Positions 52,053 through 60,748 of a stretch of 64,000 nt of DNA are shown here, in pieces. The notes below the pieces were generated by a model, which was given only the letters and a program-made list of their open reading frames with translations, was not told the DNA's origin and made no database searches. The first letter of the stretch is position 1, and every line of letters starts with the position of its first letter. The DNA is from Pseudobacter ginsenosidimutans (GTDB lineage Bacteria; Bacteroidota; Bacteroidia; Chitinophagales; Chitinophagaceae), in contig NZ_CP042431.1 in NCBI RefSeq assembly GCF_007970185.1, forward strand, positions 6,493,342-6,557,341, given 5' to 3'. The translations under genes were made by a program, and so were the position numbers.

Positions 52053-54023
52053 ATGCTGGCAGGACTGACGAACGTAACATTTGAATTTGGAGCAAGGATC
52101 CTTTTTGAAAATGCCACCTGGCATATTCAGCCCAATGAACGCATCGGGCTGGTGGGATTCAACGGTACCGGGAAGTCTACTTTGCTCAAACTGCTGGTTG
52201 GACAATACTCCCCTTCAGAAGGCACAGTGGAAAGAAGCCGAACCACTACCATCGGTTATCTGCACCAGGACCTCCTGAGCTTCGACACCAATGAAAGCAT
52301 CCTCCAGGTGGCCCTTGGCGCCTTCGAGCGTGTGCTGCAACTGGAAAAGGAGATCGAAGAACTGGGGATCGAACTGGAAAAGACCGGAGACGAAAACACC
52401 CTCATCGCGTATACAGACAGGCTCCATGAAATGGATACCCTGGACGGCTACACCATTCACCACCGTACCGAAGAAGTATTGCAGGGCCTCGGCTTCGACA
52501 ATGCCTCTCTTCAACGCCCCTACAAAGAATTCTCCGGTGGCTGGCGTATGCGTGTGCTCCTGGCCAAGATGATCCTCATGGCGCCGGACCTGCTGCTGCT
52601 GGATGAGCCTACCAACCACCTTGACCTTCCGTCTATCGAATGGCTGGAAAAATACCTCGTACATTACCAGGGCTCCGTAGTGATCGTGAGCCACGATAAA
52701 TATTTCCTCAACCGGATGGTCACCAAGATCGTGGAAGTGTACCAGCGTCAACTGCATATTTACAACGGCAACTACGATTTCTTCCAGAAAGAAAAAGAGA
52801 TCCGTACAGATTTGCAACAACGCGCATACGAGAACCAGCAGGATTATATCCGCCAGCAGGAAAGATTCATCGAGCGCTTCAAGGCCAAGGCTTCGAAAGC
52901 CGCACAGGCGCAGAGCATCGTGAAACGTCTCGACAGACTTGAGCGCGTGGAAGAAGTGATTGTGGAGCGACCCGATATCCGCATCAATTTCCAGGTAGAC
53001 AAAGTGCCCGGCAAAGTGCTGGTGGAATTGAAAGATATCACCAAGAAGTTCGGCGACAATACCATCGTTGAACATACGTCCGCAGAGATAGACAGGGGCG
53101 ATAAGATCGCGCTGATCGGCGCCAACGGAAAAGGGAAATCCACCCTGCTCCGTATCATCGCAGGCATCGAACAATTCGAAGGCGACCGCCGCTGGGGCCA
53201 CAATGTGGAAGAAAGTTTTTACGCACAGCACCAGTTGGAATCGCTGGACCTCAATAACACAGTGCTTGATGAAATGAAAACCTGCGGCGCTCAGAAGACT
53301 GAACTGGAGCTGCGCACACTGCTCGGTTGTTTCCTCTTCAGCGGAGACGATGCAGATAAAAAGATCAAAGTACTCAGCGGTGGTGAGAAAGCCCGCGTGG
53401 CACTCGCCAAAACAATTGTGAGCAAGGCCAACTTCCTCATGCTGGATGAGCCTACCAACCACCTGGACATGCACTCGGTTGATCTGCTGATCGATTCACT
53501 GAACCGCTACCAGGGCACCATCATCATGGTGAGCCACGACAGGTATTTCATTTCCAAAGTAGCCAATAAGATCTGGGAGATAGACGATCACGCTATCAAA
53601 GTATTCGATGGTGGCTATGAAGAATGGGTGGAATGGAAAGAGAGGATGGCCCGCAATGCTGCTGGCAAAGGCCAGCCAGAAAAGAAACAGGAAAAAAAGG
53701 CCGAGCCTGCTCCTGCCCCCAAACCGGAGCCCGTTGCCGCAAAACCCGTGGTAAATGCACCCATCAATAAGGAACTGAAGAAGGAACTGCAGAAACAACA
53801 AAAGGCGCTCAGTGAACTGGAACAGAAGATCGATAGCCTCAATAAGCAGAAGGTTGAGAAAGAAGCCCTTTTGGCCGATCCATCAACATATGCAGATAAA
53901 AACAAATTCATAGAAACGGAAAGCAGTCTCAAAACCATCAATGCATCACTGAAGGACCTGAATGCGCAATATGAGACCGCATTTGAGAAAGTGATGGAAC
54001 TGGAAGAACAGGCGAATAAATAA
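52053..54023 (+). CDS. ABC-F family ATPase (ribosome-associated, two ABC domains)
   Basis: 656 residues from the ATG at 52053 (MLAGLTNVTFEFGARILFEN). Domain 1: Walker A GFNGTGKST, signature FSGGWRMRV, Walker B LLLLDEPTNHLD. A charged linker of the ABC-F type follows (about 235-320, with RQQERFIERFKAKASKAAQA). Domain 2: GANGKGKST, LSGGEKARVA, FLMLDEPTNHLD. The C-terminus is an Ala/Pro-rich hinge and a coiled coil (about 575-656), as in Uup/YheS. There are no membrane segments. The role is on the ribosome (translation factor, sometimes antibiotic protection); which subgroup is not clear. It is divergent from the DUF3347 operon. Confidence 0.94.
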   Translation: MLAGLTNVTFEFGARILFENATWHIQPNERIGLVGFNGTGKSTLLKLLVGQYSPSEGTVERSRTTTIGYLHQDLLSFDTNESILQVALGAFERVLQLEKEIEELGIELEKTGDENTLIAYTDRLHEMDTLDGYTIHHRTEEVLQGLGFDNASLQRPYKEFSGGWRMRVLLAKMILMAPDLLLLDEPTNHLDLPSIEWLEKYLVHYQGSVVIVSHDKYFLNRMVTKIVEVYQRQLHIYNGNYDFFQKEKEIRTDLQQRAYENQQDYIRQQERFIERFKAKASKAAQAQSIVKRLDRLERVEEVIVERPDIRINFQVDKVPGKVLVELKDITKKFGDNTIVEHTSAEIDRGDKIALIGANGKGKSTLLRIIAGIEQFEGDRRWGHNVEESFYAQHQLESLDLNNTVLDEMKTCGAQKTELELRTLLGCFLFSGDDADKKIKVLSGGEKARVALAKTIVSKANFLMLDEPTNHLDMHSVDLLIDSLNRYQGTIIMVSHDRYFISKVANKIWEIDDHAIKVFDGGYEEWVEWKERMARNAAGKGQPEKKQEKKAEPAPAPKPEPVAAKPVVNAPINKELKKELQKQQKALSELEQKIDSLNKQKVEKEALLADPSTYADKNKFIETESSLKTINASLKDLNAQYETAFEKVMELEEQANK

Positions 54024-54081
54024 CATAATTTTTTCGCCGTCCGTACATTGAAGGTTACCCATTCCTTCTTAAATTGGTGAT

Positions 54082-56340
54082 ATGCTGTGGAAACTCTTAG
54101 CCAGGAAATTCGTGCTGACGATAATCTGCGTGTGTTCGTTGTTGTTAGCCCAGTCCCAGACCCGCACCGGACGTCCGAAGATCGGCGTTACCCTCAGTGG
54201 TGGCGGCGCTAAAGGACTGGCGCATATCGGGATCCTCAAAGCCATCGACTCCGCCGGCATCAAAGTGGATTATATAACGGGTACCAGTATGGGCAGTATC
54301 ATCGGCAGCCTCTACTCTATCGGATATTCTGCAGACAGCATCGAAAAGATCGCCAGGAGTATCGACTGGGACCTGCTCCTCAGCAACCAGAGCTCTCTCC
54401 GCAGTATCTTCATGGAAGAAAAAGACGAATACTCGAAATACATACTCGAGCTACCCTGGGTGAACCACCGTTTCCGCCTGCCCAGCGGGGTGCTGGAAGG
54501 ACAGGAACTCTGGATCAAATTCTCCGAGCTCTTCTTCCCTGTTTACAATATCAAGAACTTCGATCACTTCAGCATTCCCTTCCGTTGCATCGGCACGGAT
54601 GTAGGCAATGGAGAAGCAGTAGTAATGAAGGAAGGCGAAATTGTTTCGGCTATCCGTAGCAGTATGGCCATCCCTTCCGTGTTCACGGCCGTGGACTATA
54701 ATGGGAAAAGACTGATCGATGGCGGCCTTATCCGCAACTTTCCCGTTCGCGATGTAAAGGAAATGGGCGCCGATTACGTGATCGGCAGCAATGTGGCCAG
54801 TGGCCTCCTGCCCTCCGATAAAGTTCGGAACGCTTTCCAGATCCTGATGCAGGTGGCTTTCTTTCGCGAAGCGGAAGACAATAAGAACGAAGTGCCCCAA
54901 TGCGATATTTACATTCCCTTCAAGATGGACAAATTCAGCATGGGCAGTTTCTCCGATGCAGGCGCCATCATCAACCTGGGACTGGAAGAAGGAAGGGAGC
55001 TCTATCCCCGCCTCAAACAGCTGAAGGATTCGCTGGACGCGATCTACGGTGTTGAGCCTCCCAATCCCGGCCGTCTTCCACATGTGGACTATGTAAAGAT
55101 CAGTTCTTATGAAGTGAGAGGAACAGAGAAAACGTCTCCTGATTTCTTCACGCATACCATGAACTTCGTCACCAATCAATATTATTCTGCCAAACGACTG
55201 GCCAATATGATCCGTCAGGCAGTAGGTACTCGCTACTACAAACGCGTTACCTATTCCCTGGAACCACAGCCCGATGGCACTGCCCGCATCATCTTCGATG
55301 TAACGGAAAACCCGCTCACTTTTGCTAAGCTTGGCCTGCATTATAACCGCTTCAGCGGCATCGGTGTGATCGCCAATCTCACAACAAGGAATTTCTTCTT
55401 CACCAACTCACGCAGCATGGTATCGCTCAACATCGGTGAGAGCATGCGCGTGAAGGGTGAGCACCTGCAATATTTCGGAAGACTGAAGAACTTCGCACTG
55501 ATTGCCGATCTTCAGTTCGACCGTTTCGATGTAGCCACTTATACCTACGATAAATACAAACAGGACGGGCTGTACAAACAGAATCTCTTCCGCACAGGAG
55601 GCCGGTTCCAGTTCTCAGCCAAACGGACCTTTTCTATCGGTGTAGGATCGCGATGGGATTGGGTCAGATATACGCCCACCATCTCAACGGATTTCAATTT
55701 CAAGGGCAGCAACAGCTGGGTGACCAACTTCGCTTATGTAGCGCATAACTCGCTCGATAAAGCCGTATATCCCCGCAGAGGCGTAAGATTTGAAGCAGAA
55801 GCCGGATATATTGCCAGACAGAGCCCGCGCATCAAATTCATTGTAGGCGATCAAACCATTCCTGCTACGGAAGACATGATTTCCGGCGATTCCTATCCCA
55901 GGATCACAGCCAATTTCGACAGCTATATTCCTTTCAGCCGCAGAACCACAGGTTTGATTAATATCCAGGGCGGCGCCAATTTCGGATATGAACAGAATGT
56001 GTTGAACGAATTCATTGTTGGCGGCCTCACCAAAACATTCCGCAACCAGATCACTTTTGCAGGATTGCAGGAAGGAACTATTTACAGCCCCAGCCTGGTG
56101 GCGCTTCAGGGCGGAGCACGCGTGATGATGTTCAGCAATACCTATATCACCGCCAGGGCAAATGTGCTGTTCAATAATCTTTTCACCAAAAGCGAGTACT
56201 TCGATTACCCGGATTTCTTCTCCGGTTATGCAGTAACGTTTGCCTATAATTTTGCATTGGGGCCGCTCGAGATCTCTGCGATGTATTGTGATCAGACCAA
56301 GAGAGTGCAGAGTTATATTAATTTGGGGATTCCGTTCTGA
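54082..56340 (+). CDS. Patatin-like phospholipase fused to an outer-membrane barrel (PlpD-like, type Vd)
   Basis: 752 residues. Signal peptide, then the patatin domain with the oxyanion loop VTLSGGGAKGLAH, nucleophile Ser69 in GTSMGS and catalytic Asp213 in DGGLIRNFPV. A POTRA-like segment (about 340-420) and a C-terminal barrel related to BamA/TamA (RLTTRNFFFTNSRSM-like strands; FAYVAHNSLDKAVYPRRG; end INLGIPF) follow. Proteins of this build thread their lipase to the surface. It should hydrolyse phospholipids. It starts 58 bp after the ABC-F gene on the same strand. Confidence 0.92.
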   Translation: MLWKLLARKFVLTIICVCSLLLAQSQTRTGRPKIGVTLSGGGAKGLAHIGILKAIDSAGIKVDYITGTSMGSIIGSLYSIGYSADSIEKIARSIDWDLLLSNQSSLRSIFMEEKDEYSKYILELPWVNHRFRLPSGVLEGQELWIKFSELFFPVYNIKNFDHFSIPFRCIGTDVGNGEAVVMKEGEIVSAIRSSMAIPSVFTAVDYNGKRLIDGGLIRNFPVRDVKEMGADYVIGSNVASGLLPSDKVRNAFQILMQVAFFREAEDNKNEVPQCDIYIPFKMDKFSMGSFSDAGAIINLGLEEGRELYPRLKQLKDSLDAIYGVEPPNPGRLPHVDYVKISSYEVRGTEKTSPDFFTHTMNFVTNQYYSAKRLANMIRQAVGTRYYKRVTYSLEPQPDGTARIIFDVTENPLTFAKLGLHYNRFSGIGVIANLTTRNFFFTNSRSMVSLNIGESMRVKGEHLQYFGRLKNFALIADLQFDRFDVATYTYDKYKQDGLYKQNLFRTGGRFQFSAKRTFSIGVGSRWDWVRYTPTISTDFNFKGSNSWVTNFAYVAHNSLDKAVYPRRGVRFEAEAGYIARQSPRIKFIVGDQTIPATEDMISGDSYPRITANFDSYIPFSRRTTGLINIQGGANFGYEQNVLNEFIVGGLTKTFRNQITFAGLQEGTIYSPSLVALQGGARVMMFSNTYITARANVLFNNLFTKSEYFDYPDFFSGYAVTFAYNFALGPLEISAMYCDQTKRVQSYINLGIPF

Positions 56341-56407
56341 TGTAGAGGATATTACTGTTTTGGTTAACATAGAAAATTCATAAATTCGGTCTATCATAAA
56401 TTTCAAA

Positions 56408-56725
56408 ATGTATTTCGATAATCATACCAATTTCCCAAATGCAACACTGAATCCAAGATTGCTCTGGGAGTATAACTTTGAAGAGGTTGATTTTCTTAAA
56501 ATGAGAAATATCATTATTCAGAGAGTCGTTGAGAGAGGTTGGCCTAACGACTGGTATTTTATATTAAATACATATGGTATGGAAGGGGTAAAATCTGCTA
56601 TTCTTGAAATCCCCTATTTGAATGATAAAGACATGAATTTTGTCAGTATTCTTTTCAATATCCCTTTAACCTCAATGAAATGCTACGAAAAGAAACAGTC
56701 TCAGCCTCAACGCTGGACCTCCTAA
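56408..56725 (+). CDS. DUF6922 protein, probable antitoxin partner of AbiEii
   Basis: 105 residues, no signal. Conserved stretch NPRLLWEYNFEEVDFLKMRN, then VVERGWPNDWYFILNTYG, IPYLNDKDMNFVSILFNIPL. Such small proteins sit directly before AbiEii/AbiGii-type nucleotidyltransferase toxins in Bacteroidota, and here its 3' end overlaps that gene by 46 bp. The local GC (about one third) is far below the flanking genes, a sign of horizontal transfer. Antitoxin role is inferred from the pairing. Confidence 0.8.
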   Translation: MYFDNHTNFPNATLNPRLLWEYNFEEVDFLKMRNIIIQRVVERGWPNDWYFILNTYGMEGVKSAILEIPYLNDKDMNFVSILFNIPLTSMKCYEKKQSQPQRWTS

Positions 56726-57320
56726 GCTCATTGATGAAGGATGAGATGATCAAGGATTTCTATCTTGCAGGAGGAACAGCGCTTGCATTGCAAATTGGAC
56801 ATCGAATTAGCATGATCTGGATTTATTCACCATTGCACCATTTGATGAGAGTGCCCTACTTACACATCTAGAAAACACTTACAAATTTCAAGTAGACTTT
56901 CAAGCAAAAAACACCCTTAAGGGATTCATTGGAGAAACAAAAGTGGACTTTCTCGCCCATCAATACCCTTTAATCAAACCTTTACAAGTAATTGAAGGTA
57001 CACGCCTGGCCAGCCCGGAAGATATTGCTGCCATGAAGCTTAATGCGATTGTGGGCAATGGTACAAGGCTTAAAGATTTTATTGATGTTGCCTATCTTTC
57101 GTCATCACTTACGCTCAATCAGATGGTCAACGCTTATGAAGAAAAGTATGTTACAAGGAACCCAACGATAGCTCTCAAATCATTAGCATATCAGAATGAT
57201 ATTGATTTTACAGAAGCAATTCAAATGCTGGACAGAGAGTATGACTGGAAGCATACCCATGAGCGTCTTAACCAAATATTGGCTTTCCCCGATAAACTGA
57301 TTTTCACTTCTGATATGTAA
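56680..57320 (+). pseudogene. AbiEii/AbiGii-family nucleotidyltransferase toxin, frameshifted at the active site
   Basis: The first frame reads MLRKETVSASTLDLLSSLMK, DFYLAGGTALALQIGHRIS and stops at 56871. A one-base deletion at about 56811-56813 explains it: shifting frame there gives DLDLFTIAPFDESALLTHLE and joins without a break to the downstream frame (VDFLAHQYPLIKPLQV to the stop at 57318-57320). GGTALAL...HRIS-x-DLDLF is the active-site motif of the MNT-like nucleotidyltransferases that modify tRNA or nucleotides in type IV toxin-antitoxin systems. As written, the toxin ends before the metal-binding DLD. The last 17 bp overlap the convergent gene at 57304. Confidence 0.88.
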
Positions 57321-58128
57321 TCTCCCGCTCAGATCGGCTGATCAGTTTACGTTTACCGGTTTTCCTGTCAATGATATAGGCCGTTTTCTTTAACCAGTTT
57401 CCCTTATCATCATACTCGTATTCGTTCACATACTCCGCTCCCGTTCGGTTGTTCCTCCCCTTTAGTTTTTGATACGTCATATCCCCCTGTTCATTGAACA
57501 ACTTTTTTTCATCCATGATGGAGCAGTATTTGTCCTGATCAATTCGCTGGGTATCCTGAACAAGCCTTTCATCATTCCAGTTCGCCTTGCGGGAAATCAC
57601 ATAGTAGTTGTCTTCAGGATGATATGCAGCTTTTTCCAGAGCAATTATTTCTCCCTGTCGATTGGTCACCTGCGCTTTGGCAGCCTGCCCCTCAGCATTG
57701 ACTTTGAGATCGCTTGAACTATAATTACCATTGAAGCTGCATTGCATACGGGTAAGCGTTCCTGCTGTATCGTAAGTAAACCAGAAACTATCCCGGATAA
57801 TTCCTTTCGGCTCATAATTGACATTCACCAGGTACAGCACTTTTTGCAGCGATGAATCCAGGTTCGTTTCATATTGATGGGTCAGCACTCCTTTTTTATC
57901 ATAACGACTGTAACTGATCCTCCTTGCGGACCAGTCAAAACTGATTTCTTTCCTGCTAATAAATTTGGAGCCCTGTAAGCGCGAAGTATAAGTATCAATG
58001 ATCCTCGCTGGCTTTCCGGATCTTACATGCTGTTCAGGTTTTGCAAAACTGTTTATCATCGTAATGTACTGTGCAGAGGCCGGCACAGCAATGATGAACA
58101 GCAACAAGAGGGTAAAAGAGTATTTCAT
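57304..58128 (-). CDS. Secreted hypothetical protein
   Basis: 274 residues with a signal peptide (MKYSFTLLLLFIIAVPASAQ). The rest is rich in Tyr, Lys and Asp with repeating turns (ISYSRYDKKGVLTHQYETNL, FWFTYDTAGTLTRMQC, NEYEYDDKGNWLKKTAYI). This is like the wall-associated or RHS-related YD-type repeats but too irregular to assign. No catalytic motif. Its 3' end overlaps the AbiEii remnant by 17 bp tail to tail. Confidence 0.75.
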   Translation of the reverse strand: MKYSFTLLLLFIIAVPASAQYITMINSFAKPEQHVRSGKPARIIDTYTSRLQGSKFISRKEISFDWSARRISYSRYDKKGVLTHQYETNLDSSLQKVLYLVNVNYEPKGIIRDSFWFTYDTAGTLTRMQCSFNGNYSSSDLKVNAEGQAAKAQVTNRQGEIIALEKAAYHPEDNYYVISRKANWNDERLVQDTQRIDQDKYCSIMDEKKLFNEQGDMTYQKLKGRNNRTGAEYVNEYEYDDKGNWLKKTAYIIDRKTGKRKLISRSEREITYQK

Positions 58129-58149
58129 ACAACCCCAAAATACAAAAAT

Positions 58150-60680
58150 TTAGGAATCCCGCATCATGTCTTCTCCCCCATTGCCCCTCTCTTTCTTGAA
58201 GAGGTTGAAATCGCTCTTACCGAATTTCCAGGTGAAGGTGATCCTGGCGGAACGCACATTCCTTCTCCTGAAAAAGTCCTGGTAGAAATTTTCGGTATCA
58301 TAAATTGCGCCGAAGCGGTGCGAGTTGAGCACATCGTTCACGGCCACTGTTACGGAAGCTTTATTGTCTTTCAGGAAATCCTTGCGAAGCGCCACGTCTA
58401 TACTGTAACGCTCTTTCCGCTTACCCTGCGGGATCACTTCCGGCGATTCATATTCACCTACCACCTGGAAGCCGAGCTTGTTCCATACGGGAGACGGACT
58501 GCTGATCTTGTAATTGGTTGTGAGCTTGGCTTCCCAGTTGAAACCTTCATTGCTGAGATCGGTCTCATCCACTTTTGCATTCACTTTGGTGTACTGCATA
58601 TTCACGGTGGGCGTAATATCGAAGTTGCTGCCGAATTTCTGCTGAAGCGTGAACTCAGCCCCCCAGTTGTGCTCACTACTGGCATTGATGAAAGTGTTCA
58701 GGATCGCATTGGGATCAACCGCCGCATTGTTGAGCTGCTCAAACTGTGCAGTAGTGATGGTATCGCTGTATTGCGTGATCTCATCGGTAGAGAGACGATA
58801 ATACAACACACCCAGGAAGTTACCACCGGTATAGGTCTTGTTGTAATTCAGCTCGAACGAATTGGTGAATTCCGGCGTGAGCGAAGGATTTCCCTGGCGC
58901 AGGTTCAATGGATCATTGATGTCTACAAAAGGATTCATCTGCCAGAAGTTCGGGCGACGGATCCTGCGTGTATAGTTCAGTTGCAGCTCATCATCATCAC
59001 TCAGTTTCTTGTTCAGGAAGATGCTGGGAAAAAGAGCGTTGAAGAGATTGCCGAAATCTTTCGGATACTGATAACCGAATTTGAAGGCACTGTCCACCAG
59101 GTTGCCATCGAATTTGGAATACTCTGCACGCAAACCAAGCTGATAGCCAATGCTGCCGATCTTATCCGTATAGGTAATGTAAGCGGCATTGATCATTTCC
59201 TGGTACTTGTAATTATTGCTGAGCGGGAGTTTGATGGAGTTACCGTTGTTGATGCTCAATGCATCAAACACACTGCTGTAATTGTTGATGTAAGTGCGCA
59301 AACCCGTTTCCAGTTTAGCATTCTCTCCTCTCGGGTCTGTATAATCCACCTGGATGGTCACCTGGTCATTCTTGCTGTTACCGATATTGTGAACGAGATT
59401 ATCGGGCGCAAACGGGCTGCCATCGGGGTTTTGATAGGTATTGAGGATACGGGTGAAATCATTGTTCTTGCTCCAGGCATAGTTCACATCAGCGTTCAGC
59501 TCTTTTCCTGGTTTGGCAAATTTGTGTTTGAAAAGGAACTGCGATTGATTGCGCTGGAAATCTGCATTGTTGTCTGATGTACGGTATCCCAAATGATCAG
59601 TCAGCTTTGCGGCTGTCAGATATACCTGGTCCTGCTTTTCATCGGTGGAGAACCTGCCGTCAGTGAAATTATGAGAGAACGTTAAAGTATTGCGGTTATC
59701 TAGAAAATAGTCCACACCAAAACGCGCAGAGGCAAAAGCCCTTGTTCTGTCAGCCCTTGAGAACTGGTTGAAGTAATTGCCGGGCTCGCCATTCTCTTTG
59801 TTGGTACGATAGGTTTCGCCTTTGGCGATGCCCCGTTCCTGTTGTAGTTACCGCTTACGAAGAAATTGAATTTGTTCTGGCGGAGGTTCAGGTTGAGCGA
59901 TCCGTTCAGGATGCCCGGCGTACCTGCGCCAACGGAAGCCAGTCCGTTCAATCCGAGTTTACGGTTCTTTTTGAGAATGATATTGATCACGCCGCCGGTA
60001 CTGCTTGCATCGAACTGCGCAGAAGGATTGGTGATCAGTTCCACTCTTTCGATATTGTCTGCAGGGATCTGTTCCAGTGTAAGAATGGTGGGGCGGCCAT
60101 CAACGAAGATCTGTGGTGCACGGTTGCGCAGGGCCACATTACCATCAACGTCCACGCTGATACTGGGAATGTTTTTCATCACATCGATGGCTGTACCTCC
60201 GGTGGCCGTAAGACTTTTTTCAACGTCGAATATTTTACGGTCCACTCCCATTTGCAGGGCTGGTTTAGTGCCCACTACCGTAACTGTATTGAGCATCTGC
60301 GATTCGGCTTCGAGCTTGATATTCCCGAGATCCGTTTCAACAGGCCCCTCACCCTTGCCTTTTGCCGGGGGAAAAGAAACAGTTTGATTGACCTCTTTAT
60401 AACCAATAGCTGTGATCTGGAGTTTATAAGATGCTTTTACCGGTAATTGATCGATAGAGAAATCGCCGTTCTGGCGGGAGAGCATGCCGCCCGCGAGACT
60501 GTCGCCGGTACCGGCAGCAAAGTAGAGGCGGATACTTGCAGCATCCACGCCCTTGCCGGTTTTGGGATCTATCACTTTTCCGTACAATCTGCCAGTACTT
60601 TTTTCACTATGTGTAACAGCCTGAGTAAAAGCCTGCCATACAAAAAATAAACAGGGAATGAGTAATAGTAGCTTCTTCAT
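58150..60680 (-). pseudogene. TonB-dependent outer-membrane receptor (OMP_b-brl_3 type), frameshifted
   Basis: Signal peptide MKKLLLLIPCLFFVWQAFTQ at 60680, carboxypeptidase-like domain (LYGKVIDPKTGKGVDAASI), plug domain (AIDVMKNIPSISVDVDGNVA, ASSTGGVINIILKKNRKL) and first barrel strands are in one frame, to about residue 282. At 59831-59834 a run of four Cs (four Gs in the gene) shifts the frame; with five the reading NRNGGIAKGETYRTNKENG continues straight into the frame from 59715 to 58150, which carries the rest of the barrel up to TWKFGKSDFNLFKK. About 843 residues when restored. Could be a true knockout or a homopolymer error. Confidence 0.88.
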
Positions 60681-60748
60681 CTGGCTTATGACGTCGGATG
60701 AGTTAAAAAATATGCGCTATTGGGAAATATTGAGCTGGAATTAACGGA

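Noticed and set aside
52215-53474. 419-codon open frame opposite the ABC-F gene
   Set aside because: Shadow of a strongly conserved ABC-F gene on the other strand.
59820-59845. Programmed frameshift in the TonB receptor
   Set aside because: No slippery heptamer with a downstream structure is visible, and this receptor family is not known to use recoding; indel or error is simpler.
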